DNA of 64,000 bases from Lachnospiraceae bacterium (GCA_017483735.1 JAFUVF010000047.1:62001-126000); one strand, 5' to 3'; shown: positions 33,525 through 41,898, counted from the stretch's first letter. Translations and numbers: made by a program. The notes: generated by a model not told the origin, from the sequence alone.

Positions 33525-34826
33525 TTATTTGTAGTAACTAAACGAGAACCCGTACATCCTGACAGTATCCTCTTCTTGTATTCCAAGCTTTTCAAGCTCC
33601 TCCAAAATCCCCGTATCCTTAAGGAAATCCTGAAAGAACTTAAAGCCCTTTTCCGATTCGAGGTTTGTATAGCCAAGCATCTTTTCAATACGTGGGCCCT
33701 CTATGACGTATTCATCCGCTTTTTCATCATAATATACCGAATACGGCTCATCGGAATTTATAAGCTCACTCTCGGGGTCATATTCCCTTTCAAATACCTT
33801 CGGCTCATCCGGAAGCTCCTTCACAAGCCCGTCCACATAGTAGAGAAGCTCTTTTACGCCCTCTCCTGTTACTGCTGAAATGGGGAATACCTTTATTCCC
33901 TTTGGTTCAAACTCAAGCTCAATGCGCTTAACCGGATCCTCAAACTCTCCGCTTCCATCGTCATATATCGCATCCACCTTGTTTGCGGCGATTACCGAGG
34001 GGCGCTTGTTTAAGTCTAAATTATACTCCTGAAGCTCCTTATATATTGCATAATAATCCTCAATAGGGTCTCTCCCCTCGCTTCCTGCGGCATCAAGTAT
34101 ATGTATAAGCACCTTGCAGCGCTCAATATGTCTCAAAAAATCATAGCCCAAGCCCTGCCCCTTGCTTGCTCCCTCTATGAGCCCGGGAATATCGGCAATG
34201 ACAAAGCCCTTCCCCTCATCCAGATCGACTACGCCGAGATTCGGATTGAGCGTGGTAAAGTGGTAATTTGCAATCTTAGGCTTGGCATTTGTCACTCTGG
34301 ACAAAAATGTGGACTTTCCGACATTCGGAAATCCGACAAGCCCCACATCCGCAATAACCTTAAGCTCCAGAGCAAGCTCCAACTCCCTTGCAGGCTGTCC
34401 GGGCTGCGCATATTTCGGAGCCTGCATTGTGGAGGTTGCATAATGCTGATTGCCGTTACCGCCTCTGCCGCCCTTTAACAGAGTAACCCTTCTGTTTTCA
34501 CCGGACATATCCACTATTACCTTGTCAGACTCCGCTTCCTTTATGACAGTACCTTCCGGCACCTTTATGATTATATCCTCTCCGTCCTTGCCACGGCAGT
34601 TTCTCTTTCCGCCATCCTCGCCGTTTCCTGCCTTGTATTTGCGGATATGTCTGAAATCCACAAGGGTATTAAGCCCCTCGTCAACGACAAAAATGACATC
34701 TCCGCCATTTCCGCCATCACCGCCGTCAGGACCTCCGTTTGTCACATATTTTTCACGTCTGAAGGAGACATGCCCGTCCCCTCCCTTTCCTGAGGATATG
34801 AAAATTTTTGCTCTGTCAGCAAACAT
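33525..34826 (-). CDS. obgE: GTPase Obg (CgtA)
   Basis: 433-residue ribosome-assembly and stress GTPase. The glycine-rich Obg fold occupies about 1-158 (MFADRAKIFISSGKGGDGHV), the G domain 159-340 (G1 GFPNVGKST, G3 DIPGLIEGASKG, G4 AANKVD), and the C-terminal OCT domain is complete and ends FSYYK. The ATG at 34826 with AGAGG upstream is preferred to the ATG at 34865, because homologues begin MFADRAKI. It is in an operon with rplU, prp and rpmA upstream. Confidence 0.96.
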   Translation of the reverse strand: MFADRAKIFISSGKGGDGHVSFRREKYVTNGGPDGGDGGNGGDVIFVVDEGLNTLVDFRHIRKYKAGNGEDGGKRNCRGKDGEDIIIKVPEGTVIKEAESDKVIVDMSGENRRVTLLKGGRGGNGNQHYATSTMQAPKYAQPGQPARELELALELKVIADVGLVGFPNVGKSTFLSRVTNAKPKIANYHFTTLNPNLGVVDLDEGKGFVIADIPGLIEGASKGQGLGYDFLRHIERCKVLIHILDAAGSEGRDPIEDYYAIYKELQEYNLDLNKRPSVIAANKVDAIYDDGSGEFEDPVKRIELEFEPKGIKVFPISAVTGEGVKELLYYVDGLVKELPDEPKVFEREYDPESELINSDEPYSVYYDEKADEYVIEGPRIEKMLGYTNLESEKGFKFFQDFLKDTGILEELEKLGIQEEDTVRMYGFSFSYYK

Positions 34827-34893
34827 ATTATGTAAACCTCTTTTGTAATAGAAAAAGGGCTCCAAACATATCGTCTGGAGCCCGACAGTCTTT

Positions 34894-35178
34894 TTATTTC
34901 TCTACAGGATATACACTAGCCTGCTTCTTGTCCTTGCCCTTTCTCTCGAAACGAAGCACACCGTCAACAAGAGCAAATAAAGTGTCATCTCCGCCGATAC
35001 CTACGTTCACACCGGGGTGAATCTTGGTTCCGCGCTGCCTGTACAGGATATTTCCCGCTTTAACAAACTGTCCGTCAGCTCTCTTCGCACCAAGTCTTTT
35101 GGATTCGGAGTCCCTGCCGTTCTTGGTGGAACCCACACCCTTTTTATGAGCGAAGAATTGAAGATTCAATCTAATCAT
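34894..35178 (-). CDS. rpmA: Ribosomal protein L27 with a Prp-cleaved extension
   Basis: 94 residues. It begins MIRLNLQFF then [15 protein letters not shown]; in Firmicutes the first nine residues are removed by the protease Prp to expose the N-terminus that reaches the peptidyl-transferase centre. The rest is canonical ([20 protein letters not shown]). The prp gene lies 9 nt upstream. Confidence 0.96.
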   Translation of the reverse strand: MIRLNLQFFAHKKGVGSTKNGRDSESKRLGAKRADGQFVKAGNILYRQRGTKIHPGVNVGIGGDDTLFALVDGVLRFERKGKDKKQASVYPVEK

Positions 35179-35187
35179 AGCTTACTC

Positions 35188-35562
35188 CTATTCTCTTTCA
35201 TAACGAATTGTCAAATATTTCTTCCCATACTCTTTTGATAAATTCTCTAAGTTAAAAACCATGGAATCTACCAGAAAACGGGATTTCTCCTGCAGGGGAT
35301 TAACAAAATCACATTTGATAAAGCCATCCTCCTCGTTGGTTACTACCTTCATCTTCTCATTTGAAAGCTCATCCAGAGAATTTATCGTACCTATTACCAA
35401 CATTGAGATTGCGGCACACAGTACATCCTTTTCCGTCTTCGGAGCAAAAGCCCTTTTATACAGCCTTCTCAAAGGTCTTTTGTCTGCGTAATCCGCATGC
35501 CCGAAGCAAGTGATCCCTGTGTAATTGTCCTTATCATCCCTGCGTATTGTTACTGTAGTCAT
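35188..35562 (-). CDS. prp: Ribosomal-processing cysteine protease Prp
   Basis: 124 residues. Catalytic His22 in GITCFGHADY and Cys49 in KDVLCAAIS match the family. The segment between them (ADYADKRPLRRLYKRAFAPK) is about 12 residues longer and more basic than usual in this short protein. It cuts the L27 extension between residues 9 and 10 of rpmA, located next door. Gap to rplU is 10 nt. Confidence 0.9.
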   Translation of the reverse strand: MTTVTIRRDDKDNYTGITCFGHADYADKRPLRRLYKRAFAPKTEKDVLCAAISMLVIGTINSLDELSNEKMKVVTNEEDGFIKCDFVNPLQEKSRFLVDSMVFNLENLSKEYGKKYLTIRYERE

Positions 35563-35572
35563 TGCAGATTAG

Positions 35573-35878
35573 TTAAGCGTTAATCTTGTCTATCTTAACC
35601 TGTGTGAAGAGCTGTCTGTGACCGTTCTTCTTGTGATATCCGCTCTTGGGCTTGTACTTGTAAACGATAACCTTCTTAGCCTTGCCCTGCTTAACGGCAG
35701 TTCCGCTGACGGTAGCATTCTTTACATCCTCGCCGACCTTTAAGGACTTGTCGCTTACTGCAAGTACATTGTCAAAGGTAACTGTGCTGCCCTCCTCAAC
35801 GTCGAGCTTTTCGACACGGATAACATCACCCTCTGATACTTTGTACTGCTTTCCGCCTGTTGCAATAATTGCGTACAT
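35573..35878 (-). CDS. rplU: Ribosomal protein L21
   Basis: 101 residues: [18 protein letters not shown], then [19 protein letters not shown]. The ATG at 35878 is used because AGGAGG sits 8 nt before it; the GTG at 35887 is too close to that site. First gene of the rplU-prp-rpmA-obgE-yhbY-yqeK-rsfS operon. Confidence 0.96.
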   Translation of the reverse strand: MYAIIATGGKQYKVSEGDVIRVEKLDVEEGSTVTFDNVLAVSDKSLKVGEDVKNATVSGTAVKQGKAKKVIVYKYKPKSGYHKKNGHRQLFTQVKIDKINA

Positions 35879-35884
35879 ATTAGG

Positions 35885-36000
35885 CACCTCCTTACTAATG
35901 AACCCTTATGTATATAAGAATCCATTGACTCGCTGATATCGGTGGTCTGCGCCAAATTTCGCTACAGACACTTAAACCTGTTCATGCGGCAAACATAGGT
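35885..36000 (-). ncRNA. Likely L21 autoregulatory leader
   Basis: The 5' untranslated region between promoter and rplU is over 110 nt and contains GTCTG(35945-35949)/CAGAC(35965-35969) with a structured loop, directly upstream of the ribosome site. Position and size suit the L21 leader RNA family of Firmicutes, at which L21 represses its own operon. I cannot check the covariance model, so this is tentative. Confidence 0.5.
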
Positions 36001-36030
36001 ATATTAGCACAGGAATCACGAATGTGTCAA
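36001..36030 (-). promoter_or_regulatory. Promoter of the rplU operon
   Basis: On the minus strand TTGACA (36030-36025) is exact, then an 18-bp spacer and TAATAT (36006-36001) with TG one base before it (extended -10). Confidence 0.75.
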
Positions 36031-36057
36031 GCTTTTTCGCAAAATTCCATTTCCCTC

Positions 36058-36086
36058 TTGCGTGAGGATAAATTTTGGAGTAATAT
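36058..36086 (+). promoter_or_regulatory. Promoter of tRNA-Ala
   Basis: TTGCGT (36058-36063), 17-bp spacer, TAATAT (36081-36086). A transcript would start near 36093 with about 68 nt before the tRNA. Confidence 0.55.
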
Positions 36087-36133
36087 GTATTAAGTGTTTG
36101 TGCAAAATAATTGTATGACAGGACGTCTTACCG

Positions 36134-36159
36134 TTATTTTGCGAGAGCCCGCAAAATAA
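36134..36159 (+). other. 10-bp hairpin in the tRNA leader with an alternative arm
   Basis: TTATTTTGCG (36134-36143) pairs perfectly with CGCAAAATAA (36150-36159), ending 1 nt before the tRNA. GCAAAATAA also occurs upstream at 36102-36110 and could pair with the same 36134 arm. It is a probable RNA-processing or terminator/antiterminator-type element. Confidence 0.5.
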
Positions 36160-36160
36160 T

Positions 36161-36233
36161 GGGCTATTAGCTCAGCTGGGAGAGCGCCAGGTTCGCAATC
36201 TGGAGGTCAGGGGTTCGATCCCCCTATGGTCCA
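36161..36233 (+). tRNA. tRNA-Ala, anticodon CGC
   Basis: 73 nt without encoded CCA. The acceptor GGGCTAT pairs with ATGGTCC (two G-U pairs); D arm GCTC/GAGC; anticodon stem CCAGG/TCTGG with loop TTCGCAA (anticodon CGC, reads GCG Ala); T stem AGGGG/CCCCT with TTCGATC. The discriminator A precedes CTT, so CCA is added after transcription. Confidence 0.93.
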
Positions 36234-36281
36234 CTTGATTAAACTTCTTTTGCAAGGAGTTTTCTTATTTATGGTGTAAAT

Positions 36282-36500
36282 ATGCCTGAGAATACCGACA
36301 TAAATGCCGTTTCCAGTGAATATGTATCAAACTTGGAAAAGAAGCATAAATCTAAGATTTTAAGGCTTACTCTTATTGTTGTTGCGCTTATCATAGGAAT
36401 ATATATGCTTTTTAAGATACTTGCAGGCACAGTAATTGTATCTATATTCTTTTTTTATATTTATTATGTCATAAAGATACAGCATTTCACAAGCTTAATA
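36282..36500 (+). other. Possible short membrane-peptide ORF, doubtful
   Basis: A frame beginning MPENTDINAVSSEY with two hydrophobic segments (about 28-50 and 52-66) runs into the antisense of the Uma2 gene. Only the first 70 residues look protein-like. An AAGGAG site is 24 nt upstream, too far from this ATG; a nearer ATG at 36270 ends after two codons. It may be a remnant of a truncated gene. Confidence 0.3.
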
Positions 36501-36501
36501 T

Positions 36502-37329
36502 TTAAACATCATACCTCCCCAAAAACTCCTTTATTCCCGAAAAATCAATCTCACATGCCCTGCCCCAAATGGACACAGGCACCTTGTCATCAAAGGTATA
36601 TACCGAGATATATGTATCGTCCTCGGGTATTATCTCTTCATCAAAGATTGTCACTATTACCCTCTTCTTCACATCATCTATCATCCAATATTCCCGCACT
36701 CCGGCTTTGTTGTATTTTTCAGCCTTATAGCCCTTGTCCCTCTTTTCGGTACTCGGAGAAAAAATTTCTATAACCAGATCCGGCGCACCATCCAGGTATT
36801 TCTTTTTAATCTGTTTATCCGCATCACATATAATTACCATATCCGGCTGCAGCATGGTTCTATCGTCGCTATCAAGGCGTACATCCACCGGAGAAAGAAA
36901 CGGAACACAGCCTCCGCCATTTTTCCTGATAAAATCCTTAAACTGCACAAATAATTCGCCAATAATGTACTGATGCTTTGTAAGCGGCGCACCAAGATTA
37001 TAGAAGGTGCCGTCTATGAGCTCAACCCTTGCGCCCTCCGGAGTTTCATAATAATCATCTATTGTGTAATGTCCCGACCTGTCAAAATTGTATAATGTGT
37101 TTTCCTCTACACTAAACGCTTCTTCTGTTCTTTCATAATTATATTCTCTTTCGTAAAGCTCCGGTTCAAGCGCTCTTGCAAGCTTTATAAGAGTTCCATA
37201 TCTGGGTGCCTTTGTAATCCCCCCCAGAACCTTCTGGATTGTACCCACGGGAACCCCTGAAAGTTTAGAAAGCTGTGCATAGGAATATCCCTTTTCCTTA
37301 CGCTTCTCATTCATCTCATTAACGGTCAT
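36502..37329 (-). CDS. Uma2-family (DUF820) protein with N-terminal HTH
   Basis: 275 residues. N-terminal Xre-type helix-turn-helix (about 5-60: QLSKLSGVPVGTIQKVL) followed by a PD-(D/E)XK-like Uma2 domain (about 85-265), with catalytic-type Asp in LQPDMVIICD and acidic/lysine positions in APDLVIEIFSPST and GYKAEKYNKAG. Uma2 proteins are putative nucleases in cyanobacteria, Clostridia and Deinococcus; role unknown. The HTH suggests self-regulation or DNA targeting. It stands alone between convergent elements. Confidence 0.82.
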   Translation of the reverse strand: MTVNEMNEKRKEKGYSYAQLSKLSGVPVGTIQKVLGGITKAPRYGTLIKLARALEPELYEREYNYERTEEAFSVEENTLYNFDRSGHYTIDDYYETPEGARVELIDGTFYNLGAPLTKHQYIIGELFVQFKDFIRKNGGGCVPFLSPVDVRLDSDDRTMLQPDMVIICDADKQIKKKYLDGAPDLVIEIFSPSTEKRDKGYKAEKYNKAGVREYWMIDDVKKRVIVTIFDEEIIPEDDTYISVYTFDDKVPVSIWGRACEIDFSGIKEFLGRYDV

Positions 37330-37431
37330 GGATTGCGTCTCCCTTTCTGTAAATTTTATCTAACAATATTTTAATATGAAAACATCCATATTTCAACCGT
37401 TTATCCTAAAATTATCCATTTGCTCCGTAAA

Positions 37432-37465
37432 CTAAAGGCGGACACCCTGCGGTGTCCGCCTTTAG
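37432..37465. terminator. Perfect 15-bp hairpin terminator
   Basis: CTAAAGGCGGACACC (37432-37446) and its complement (37451-37465) form a long GC-rich stem with a 4-nt loop. It lies downstream of the kinase-like gene that reads leftward, with a short A/T stretch on each side, so it could act in both directions. Confidence 0.8.
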
Positions 37466-37488
37466 CCCTTCATATATGTTTTACGGTC

Positions 37489-38109
37489 TTACTTTTTCTC
37501 GAAATCCTCCACATACTGTGTCAGAAGCTTTACAGTGCCTTCAATGCCCAAAACCGAGCTGTTTATGCACAAATCATAGGTATCGGCTCTCCCCCACTTC
37601 TTTGAGGAATAATAATTATAGTAGCTCTGACGCTGCTTGTCCTTCTTTACTATCATATCCTTTGCTTTGTCCTCGGAGAGATTAAAGCGCTCCATAATGC
37701 GCTTAACCTTGCACTCTTCATCTCCGAAGATAAAGATATTGAGTACATTCTTGTAATCCGCAAGGGCATAATCCGCACAGCGCCCAACGATTACACAGGG
37801 ACCGTCATCCGCAATCTTTTTGATGGTATCGAACTGTGCAAGAAATACCTTGTGGGAAATAGGCATATCCACAAAGCTCGAAGCATTGTAGCCGAAGGAA
37901 TATGTGTCCATTACGAGATTGTAGAGGAATGAGTTTGTGGGACGCTCATCATGGTTTTGGAGCATTTCCTCCGCAAATCCGCTCTCCTTTGCTGCTCTCG
38001 TAAGAAGTTCCCTGTCATAGAAGGGTATACCCAGATTCTCCGCAAGCTTGGCGCCGATTTCCTTTCCTCCAGATCCGAACTGTCGTCCTATTGTAACTAT
38101 TGTATTCAT
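37489..38109 (-). CDS. Cytidylate kinase-like protein (PF13189)
   Basis: 206 residues. A P-loop-like start TIGRQFGSGGKEIGAKLAEN, the CYTK2 hallmark FYDRELL, then IVGRCADYAL and a nucleotide-specificity region (MERFNLSEDKAKDMI). This family is common in Clostridia, often in several copies, with no proven substrate; it is distinct from the essential cmk. It follows the aquaporin and the 49-aa gene in the same direction and is probably cotranscribed. Confidence 0.87.
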   Translation of the reverse strand: MNTIVTIGRQFGSGGKEIGAKLAENLGIPFYDRELLTRAAKESGFAEEMLQNHDERPTNSFLYNLVMDTYSFGYNASSFVDMPISHKVFLAQFDTIKKIADDGPCVIVGRCADYALADYKNVLNIFIFGDEECKVKRIMERFNLSEDKAKDMIVKKDKQRQSYYNYYSSKKWGRADTYDLCINSSVLGIEGTVKLLTQYVEDFEKK

Positions 38110-38128
38110 ATGCTTATCTCCTCATAAT

Positions 38129-38278
38129 TCAGCGGTCTTCTAATCCTGCCTGCGTATCATCAACAAGATTATCGACAATTTCTTTTGCTTTAGCTTTATC
38201 ATCCTCGACAAGAGCTTTCTGCAAATCCTTTAAATCTTTTAATAAAAGTCTTAAATAGCTTTTAAAAACTTGCTCCAT
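38129..38278 (-). CDS. 49-aa acidic helical protein between aquaporin and kinase genes
   Basis: Starts MEQVFKSYLRLLLKD and ends DDTQAGLEDR, a single amphipathic helix with many Lys and Asp residues. It begins 10 nt after the aquaporin stop with AAGG about 9 nt before the ATG, and ends 19 nt before the kinase-like gene, exactly filling the gap. No family recognised. Confidence 0.65.
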   Translation of the reverse strand: MEQVFKSYLRLLLKDLKDLQKALVEDDKAKAKEIVDNLVDDTQAGLEDR

Positions 38279-38288
38279 TTTATATGCC

Positions 38289-38978
38289 TTATTTGCTCTC
38301 CAGATACTTATAGCAATATGCCGCCAGTGCTCCGCCTACAAGCGGTGCGAGAATAAACACCCATACAACGCTTATCGGCGCCGTGTTTCCGTTAAATGCC
38401 GCCACCAATGCGGGTCCTAAGCTTCTGGCGGGGTTTACGCTCGTTCCGGTAAGCCCGATACCGATTATATGGATTGCGACAAGGGTAAGTCCTATTATGA
38501 GCCCGCCAAAGGAACCATGATTCTGATTCTTGGAGGTAACGCCCAATATCAATATTACGAAAAGGAAGGTAAGAATTATCTCTACGATTATACCTGCCGC
38601 AGCGCTTCCGCCGACTCCTGAAAGCCCGTTGGAGCCAAGACCTCCCGTCATATCGGTAACCTTGCCCAGAGAAAAGATTCCGTTCAGCACAAGAGAGCCT
38701 ATGAAAGCCCCGATTACCTGTGCGATAACATATCCTGCAAAATCCGCCGCAGAGAGTCCTCCGTTAATGAATACAGCCAGAGAAACCGCAGGATTGACAT
38801 GTCCGCCGGAGATGTTTCCCACACCGTATGCAAGCGCTACAATGGCAAGTCCGAAAGCAAGAGCCGTCAGAAGATATCCGCTTCCGCTCGCCGCATCACA
38901 GCCCACCAACATTGCGGTGCCGCAGCCGATAAAAACAAGGGTAAAGGTGCCGATACATTCAGCAATATATTTCTTCAT
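38289..38978 (-). CDS. MIP-family channel, aquaporin Z type
   Basis: 229-residue channel with six helices and both NPA motifs (GHVNPAVSLA and TSVNPARSLG). The narrow arginine constriction residues look like the water type: the second half-helix reads AIHIIGIGLTGTSVNPAR (His, then Arg after NPA), and no Asp that marks the glycerol facilitator is seen in the loop. The start at 38978 is preferred over 38987, because AAGGAGG is only 2 nt from the latter. It heads the three-gene unit with the 49-aa protein and the kinase-like gene. Confidence 0.88.
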   Translation of the reverse strand: MKKYIAECIGTFTLVFIGCGTAMLVGCDAASGSGYLLTALAFGLAIVALAYGVGNISGGHVNPAVSLAVFINGGLSAADFAGYVIAQVIGAFIGSLVLNGIFSLGKVTDMTGGLGSNGLSGVGGSAAAGIIVEIILTFLFVILILGVTSKNQNHGSFGGLIIGLTLVAIHIIGIGLTGTSVNPARSLGPALVAAFNGNTAPISVVWVFILAPLVGGALAAYCYKYLESK

Positions 38979-39118
38979 GATAAACATAACCTCCTTATGT
39001 GGTTAGAATTTTCTGATAATTCATATTATAGCACAAATATAGGTGTTAAACAATAAATTATTCTTCACGGAAATCAAGCGTCCTATACGCAGTAATATTA
39101 CGAAAAATATTCATAAAT

Positions 39119-39153
39119 ATGAGCCTGATAGAACAAATGTCTGTCAGGCTCAT
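39119..39153. terminator. Hairpin after the CstA gene
   Basis: ATGAGCCTGATAG (39119-39131) pairs with CTGTCAGGCTCAT (39141-39153) with one mismatch; an AT-rich stretch follows on the minus strand. It lies 20 nt after the cstA stop. Confidence 0.7.
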
Positions 39154-39172
39154 TCATATCAAATAATACTTT

Positions 39173-40891
39173 TTAAGCAACCTTCTTCTTTGCCTGTCTC
39201 TGGAAGGTCCGGACACCCTCAATAACGAGGATTACAGCAAGAATTGCCATTGCTGCGGCAAAGATGAGCTGGAACCAGTCGCCCCATACAGCGGTTTTAT
39301 CAGGCACCATGCCTGCAATAAGCTTGCACTTGTTGATAACAGTGGTAACAAGGCTTGTAAGCGTAGCGCAGAGCATAAATACCATGGGAACGTAGAACAT
39401 TTTGTTGTTCTTTCCTACCTCGCCGAGCCAAGCGCATACTGCAAGGAGCGCAATACCTGCAAGGAGCTGGTTTGCAGCGCCAAAAAGAGCCCAGATTGCG
39501 GAGAGCTTAAGTCCGCCAAGGATACATCCTATTACAACCATAAGAGTTGTACCAAAAAGGGGATGTGCAAGAATCTTTCTTACAGGGTTCTTTGCGTCCT
39601 TCCAGGTAGCCTCATCCTCTGTAAGGAAGAGCTCGGAGAACATAAATCTGGAAAGTCTTGTACCGGTATCGAGTGATGTAAGCGCAAAAACGGATACCGC
39701 AAGGGTAAGGAGTGCGCTTATGGTATTATACACGCCGGTTCCCTCAGAACCGAACATGGTAGCGATACCTGCGCCGAAGGCAGCCGAAGGCGAACCGAAG
39801 CCACCCTCTGTGTACTTGGAATATACCATACCTACAGCGATAAGGGATACTACGCCGAGTGCAGACTCGATAAGCATTGAGCCGTAGCCTATGGGCTTTG
39901 CATCCTTCTCACTCTTAAGCTGCTTACTGGTGGTACCGGTGGAAATGAGTGAGTGGAAACCGGAGCATGCGCCGCAGGCAACCGTTATAAACAGCGCAGG
40001 GAACATAGTGCCGATTCCGGTCTTCCAGCCGGTGACAGCAGGGATTGCAAAGGCAGCGGTTCCCGCAAATGCGGAGAATATGATACCTACTACCGCAATA
40101 GCCATCATTGCATATAGAAGGAAGCTTGAAAGGTAATCTCTGGGCTGTAAGAGAATCCATACGGGCACAAGAGATGCCACGATGATGTAAGCGCCGATGA
40201 ATACAATCCAAGCGGTTCTGCTCATTACAAAGCCTACGTTAAGACCGATAACGGTAATGAGCACTATACCGATAATTCCTGCGATAGATGCGGGAAGGGT
40301 CTTTACATTGAGCTTGTTGGTTACATATCCGTAAATAACCGCAAGCACAATGAAAAGAAGTGAAATCATCGCCGTTGTCTGGTTGTTGGTAGGATTGGAA
40401 GCGACGCCAAAGCCGCCATCCTCAGTAAAGAAGGTACCTGCAACAACGTTTACAAAGGATGCGATAACAAGGATGAGCACAAGAAGACCGAATATAAGGA
40501 AGAGCTTCTTTGCTCTGTTCCCCATGGTATCCTTGATAATCTCACCAAGGGATTTTCCGTCATGCCTGATAGATGCAAAAAGTGAACCGAAGTCCTGGAG
40601 TCCTCCGAAGAAGATGCCTCCGATCACGCACCACAGGAATACAGGGAGCCATCCGAATACGGATGCCTGAATAGGTCCGTTTATGGGACCTGCTCCTGCG
40701 ATGGATGAAAAATGGTGACCCATAAGAACTGCAGGGGGAGCCGCTACGTAGTCAACGCCGTCCTCCTTCTCCACTGCGGGAGTCTTTCTTGAAGGGTCGA
40801 TGCCCCACTGCTTTGCAAGCCATGAGCCATAGGTTACATAGCCGATGACAAGAAGCACAATGGCGCAGAGAATGATTAATAATGCTGTCAT
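39173..40891 (-). CDS. cstA: Carbon starvation protein CstA family transporter
   Basis: 572-residue polytopic membrane protein with at least 14 hydrophobic segments. CstA signatures are present: AGAGPINGPIQASVFGWLP, QDFGSLFASIRHDGKSLGEI and the GACSGFHSLISTGTTSKQL block. The family imports peptides or pyruvate under starvation. It is shorter than E. coli CstA (about 700), as is usual in Firmicutes. A complex hairpin follows its stop and it stands as its own unit. Confidence 0.9.
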   Translation of the reverse strand: MTALLIILCAIVLLVIGYVTYGSWLAKQWGIDPSRKTPAVEKEDGVDYVAAPPAVLMGHHFSSIAGAGPINGPIQASVFGWLPVFLWCVIGGIFFGGLQDFGSLFASIRHDGKSLGEIIKDTMGNRAKKLFLIFGLLVLILVIASFVNVVAGTFFTEDGGFGVASNPTNNQTTAMISLLFIVLAVIYGYVTNKLNVKTLPASIAGIIGIVLITVIGLNVGFVMSRTAWIVFIGAYIIVASLVPVWILLQPRDYLSSFLLYAMMAIAVVGIIFSAFAGTAAFAIPAVTGWKTGIGTMFPALFITVACGACSGFHSLISTGTTSKQLKSEKDAKPIGYGSMLIESALGVVSLIAVGMVYSKYTEGGFGSPSAAFGAGIATMFGSEGTGVYNTISALLTLAVSVFALTSLDTGTRLSRFMFSELFLTEDEATWKDAKNPVRKILAHPLFGTTLMVVIGCILGGLKLSAIWALFGAANQLLAGIALLAVCAWLGEVGKNNKMFYVPMVFMLCATLTSLVTTVINKCKLIAGMVPDKTAVWGDWFQLIFAAAMAILAVILVIEGVRTFQRQAKKKVA

Positions 40892-40906
40892 TTTCCTCTC
40901 TCCTTT

Positions 40907-40946
40907 TAAAAAAATTTTACAGCCTTGCAGTAAGCCTTCTTACTGC
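40907..40946 (-). terminator. Possible terminator at the end of the 169-aa gene
   Basis: GCAGTAAG (40927-40934) pairs with CTTACTGC (40939-40946), overlapping the stop codon; a TTTTTTT run on the minus strand follows 8-15 nt later. The distance from stem to T run is larger than normal. Confidence 0.4.
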
Positions 40947-41449
40947 GAAATTATATTGCCAACGAGCTTTCTTAAAATACTGCCCTGCCTGTTAAAGCAG
41001 GCAGTATTTGAAGATGACTCGACTGCAACCAGACGGTAGTTGGAAAATCCCCAGAGGGAAAATCGGTAGTTCTTTGAATGCTTAAGCTTTTTTATCAAAG
41101 CCTTTGCATCCTCCTCTATCCTGTCCGCAATGATAATGAGCACCACATCGGAATTTTTGTGGTTGGAATCCGGCTTTACCCGGCTCATCCCCTCATTCCA
41201 TGCAAGCTTGTCATATTCAATAAGCCTTTCTTTATCCAATATGTCCACTGTCTTAAAGAAGGCAAATTCCGCCGTGTTCATCTCGGAAATCTTCGCAGCC
41301 TTCACAAGGAAATACTGCTGTTCGTTGTTGTAGAACACCGCCTCGGCATCAAAGGGCTCCTTTGCGCTATCCCTGTTTACATTGTAATAAACGGAATAGG
41401 AGTCAAGGAACTTTTCAAAAAGTGTAAGCGTCTGTATGCTGCCGCTCAT
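40940..41449 (-). CDS. Unknown protein, second of a pair
   Basis: 169 residues, soluble; N-terminal region QTLTLFEKFLDSYSVYYNV, and a middle (DVVLIIIADRIEEDAKALIKKL) that looks like a Rossmann-type strand-helix unit. No family recognised. It overlaps the next gene (41446-41820) by 4 nt, so the two are coupled and presumably act together. Confidence 0.7.
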   Translation of the reverse strand: MSGSIQTLTLFEKFLDSYSVYYNVNRDSAKEPFDAEAVFYNNEQQYFLVKAAKISEMNTAEFAFFKTVDILDKERLIEYDKLAWNEGMSRVKPDSNHKNSDVVLIIIADRIEEDAKALIKKLKHSKNYRFSLWGFSNYRLVAVESSSNTACFNRQGSILRKLVGNIISQ

Positions 41450-41820
41450 ACAGCTTCCGCCGCTTTCTTTGGCGCCTCAAAATCAGTTTCGGGGCTTAAG
41501 CCCTTCATCTCATCAAAAATAAGCTTTGCCGCCTTGCTTCCGGGGAGCTGCACCTCCAAAACCTCTTTGTTGTCCGCCATCACGACAAGATAATCAAAGT
41601 TCATCTGCCCCTTCCCGCAGCATACGTTCGCATCCACCATCCGAACCCTGCGGAATATCCTTTCGGCATTATTGTATGCAATATAATAGGTCTTTAGTCC
41701 CTTCTTTACGAAAATTCCATTTTCCGAGACTGTGACCGCCCCTGCCCTGTGCCCCTTTGAAAAAAGCTCTGACAAATCCTCTTCATATGCTTTTTTATCA
41801 AGTAATGAATAAAATTTCAT
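41446..41820 (-). CDS. Unknown protein, first of a pair, probably from a leaderless mRNA
   Basis: 124 residues starting MKFYSLLDKKAYEEDLSEL; the middle (KTYYIAYNNAERIFRRVRMV) resembles a PH-type or small beta-rich fold. No Shine-Dalgarno sequence is visible (CCCCTT before the ATG). On the minus strand, TATAAT (41833-41828) ends 7 nt before the ATG, so transcription should start at or next to the start codon. The -35 is weak (TTGTTT, 16-bp spacer). No family recognised. Confidence 0.68.
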   Translation of the reverse strand: MKFYSLLDKKAYEEDLSELFSKGHRAGAVTVSENGIFVKKGLKTYYIAYNNAERIFRRVRMVDANVCCGKGQMNFDYLVVMADNKEVLEVQLPGSKAAKLIFDEMKGLSPETDFEAPKKAAEAV

Positions 41821-41898
41821 AAGGGGTATTATAGCACTAAAATATGAAAAAACAAGATTTTTTGATAACTTCTTAATTTTTTCTTAAGTTAAAAAATA

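Noticed and set aside
34450..34848. Plus-strand ORF within obgE
   Set aside because: Antisense of the glycine-rich Obg fold, giving Pro/Ser-rich nonsense.
36282..36773. 163-residue protein after tRNA-Ala
   Set aside because: The second half is the antisense of the Uma2 gene. Only the first 70 residues might be real, and they are listed as doubtful.
38530..39006. Plus-strand ORF opposite the aquaporin
   Set aside because: Shadow of a helical membrane gene; no ribosome site and no family features.
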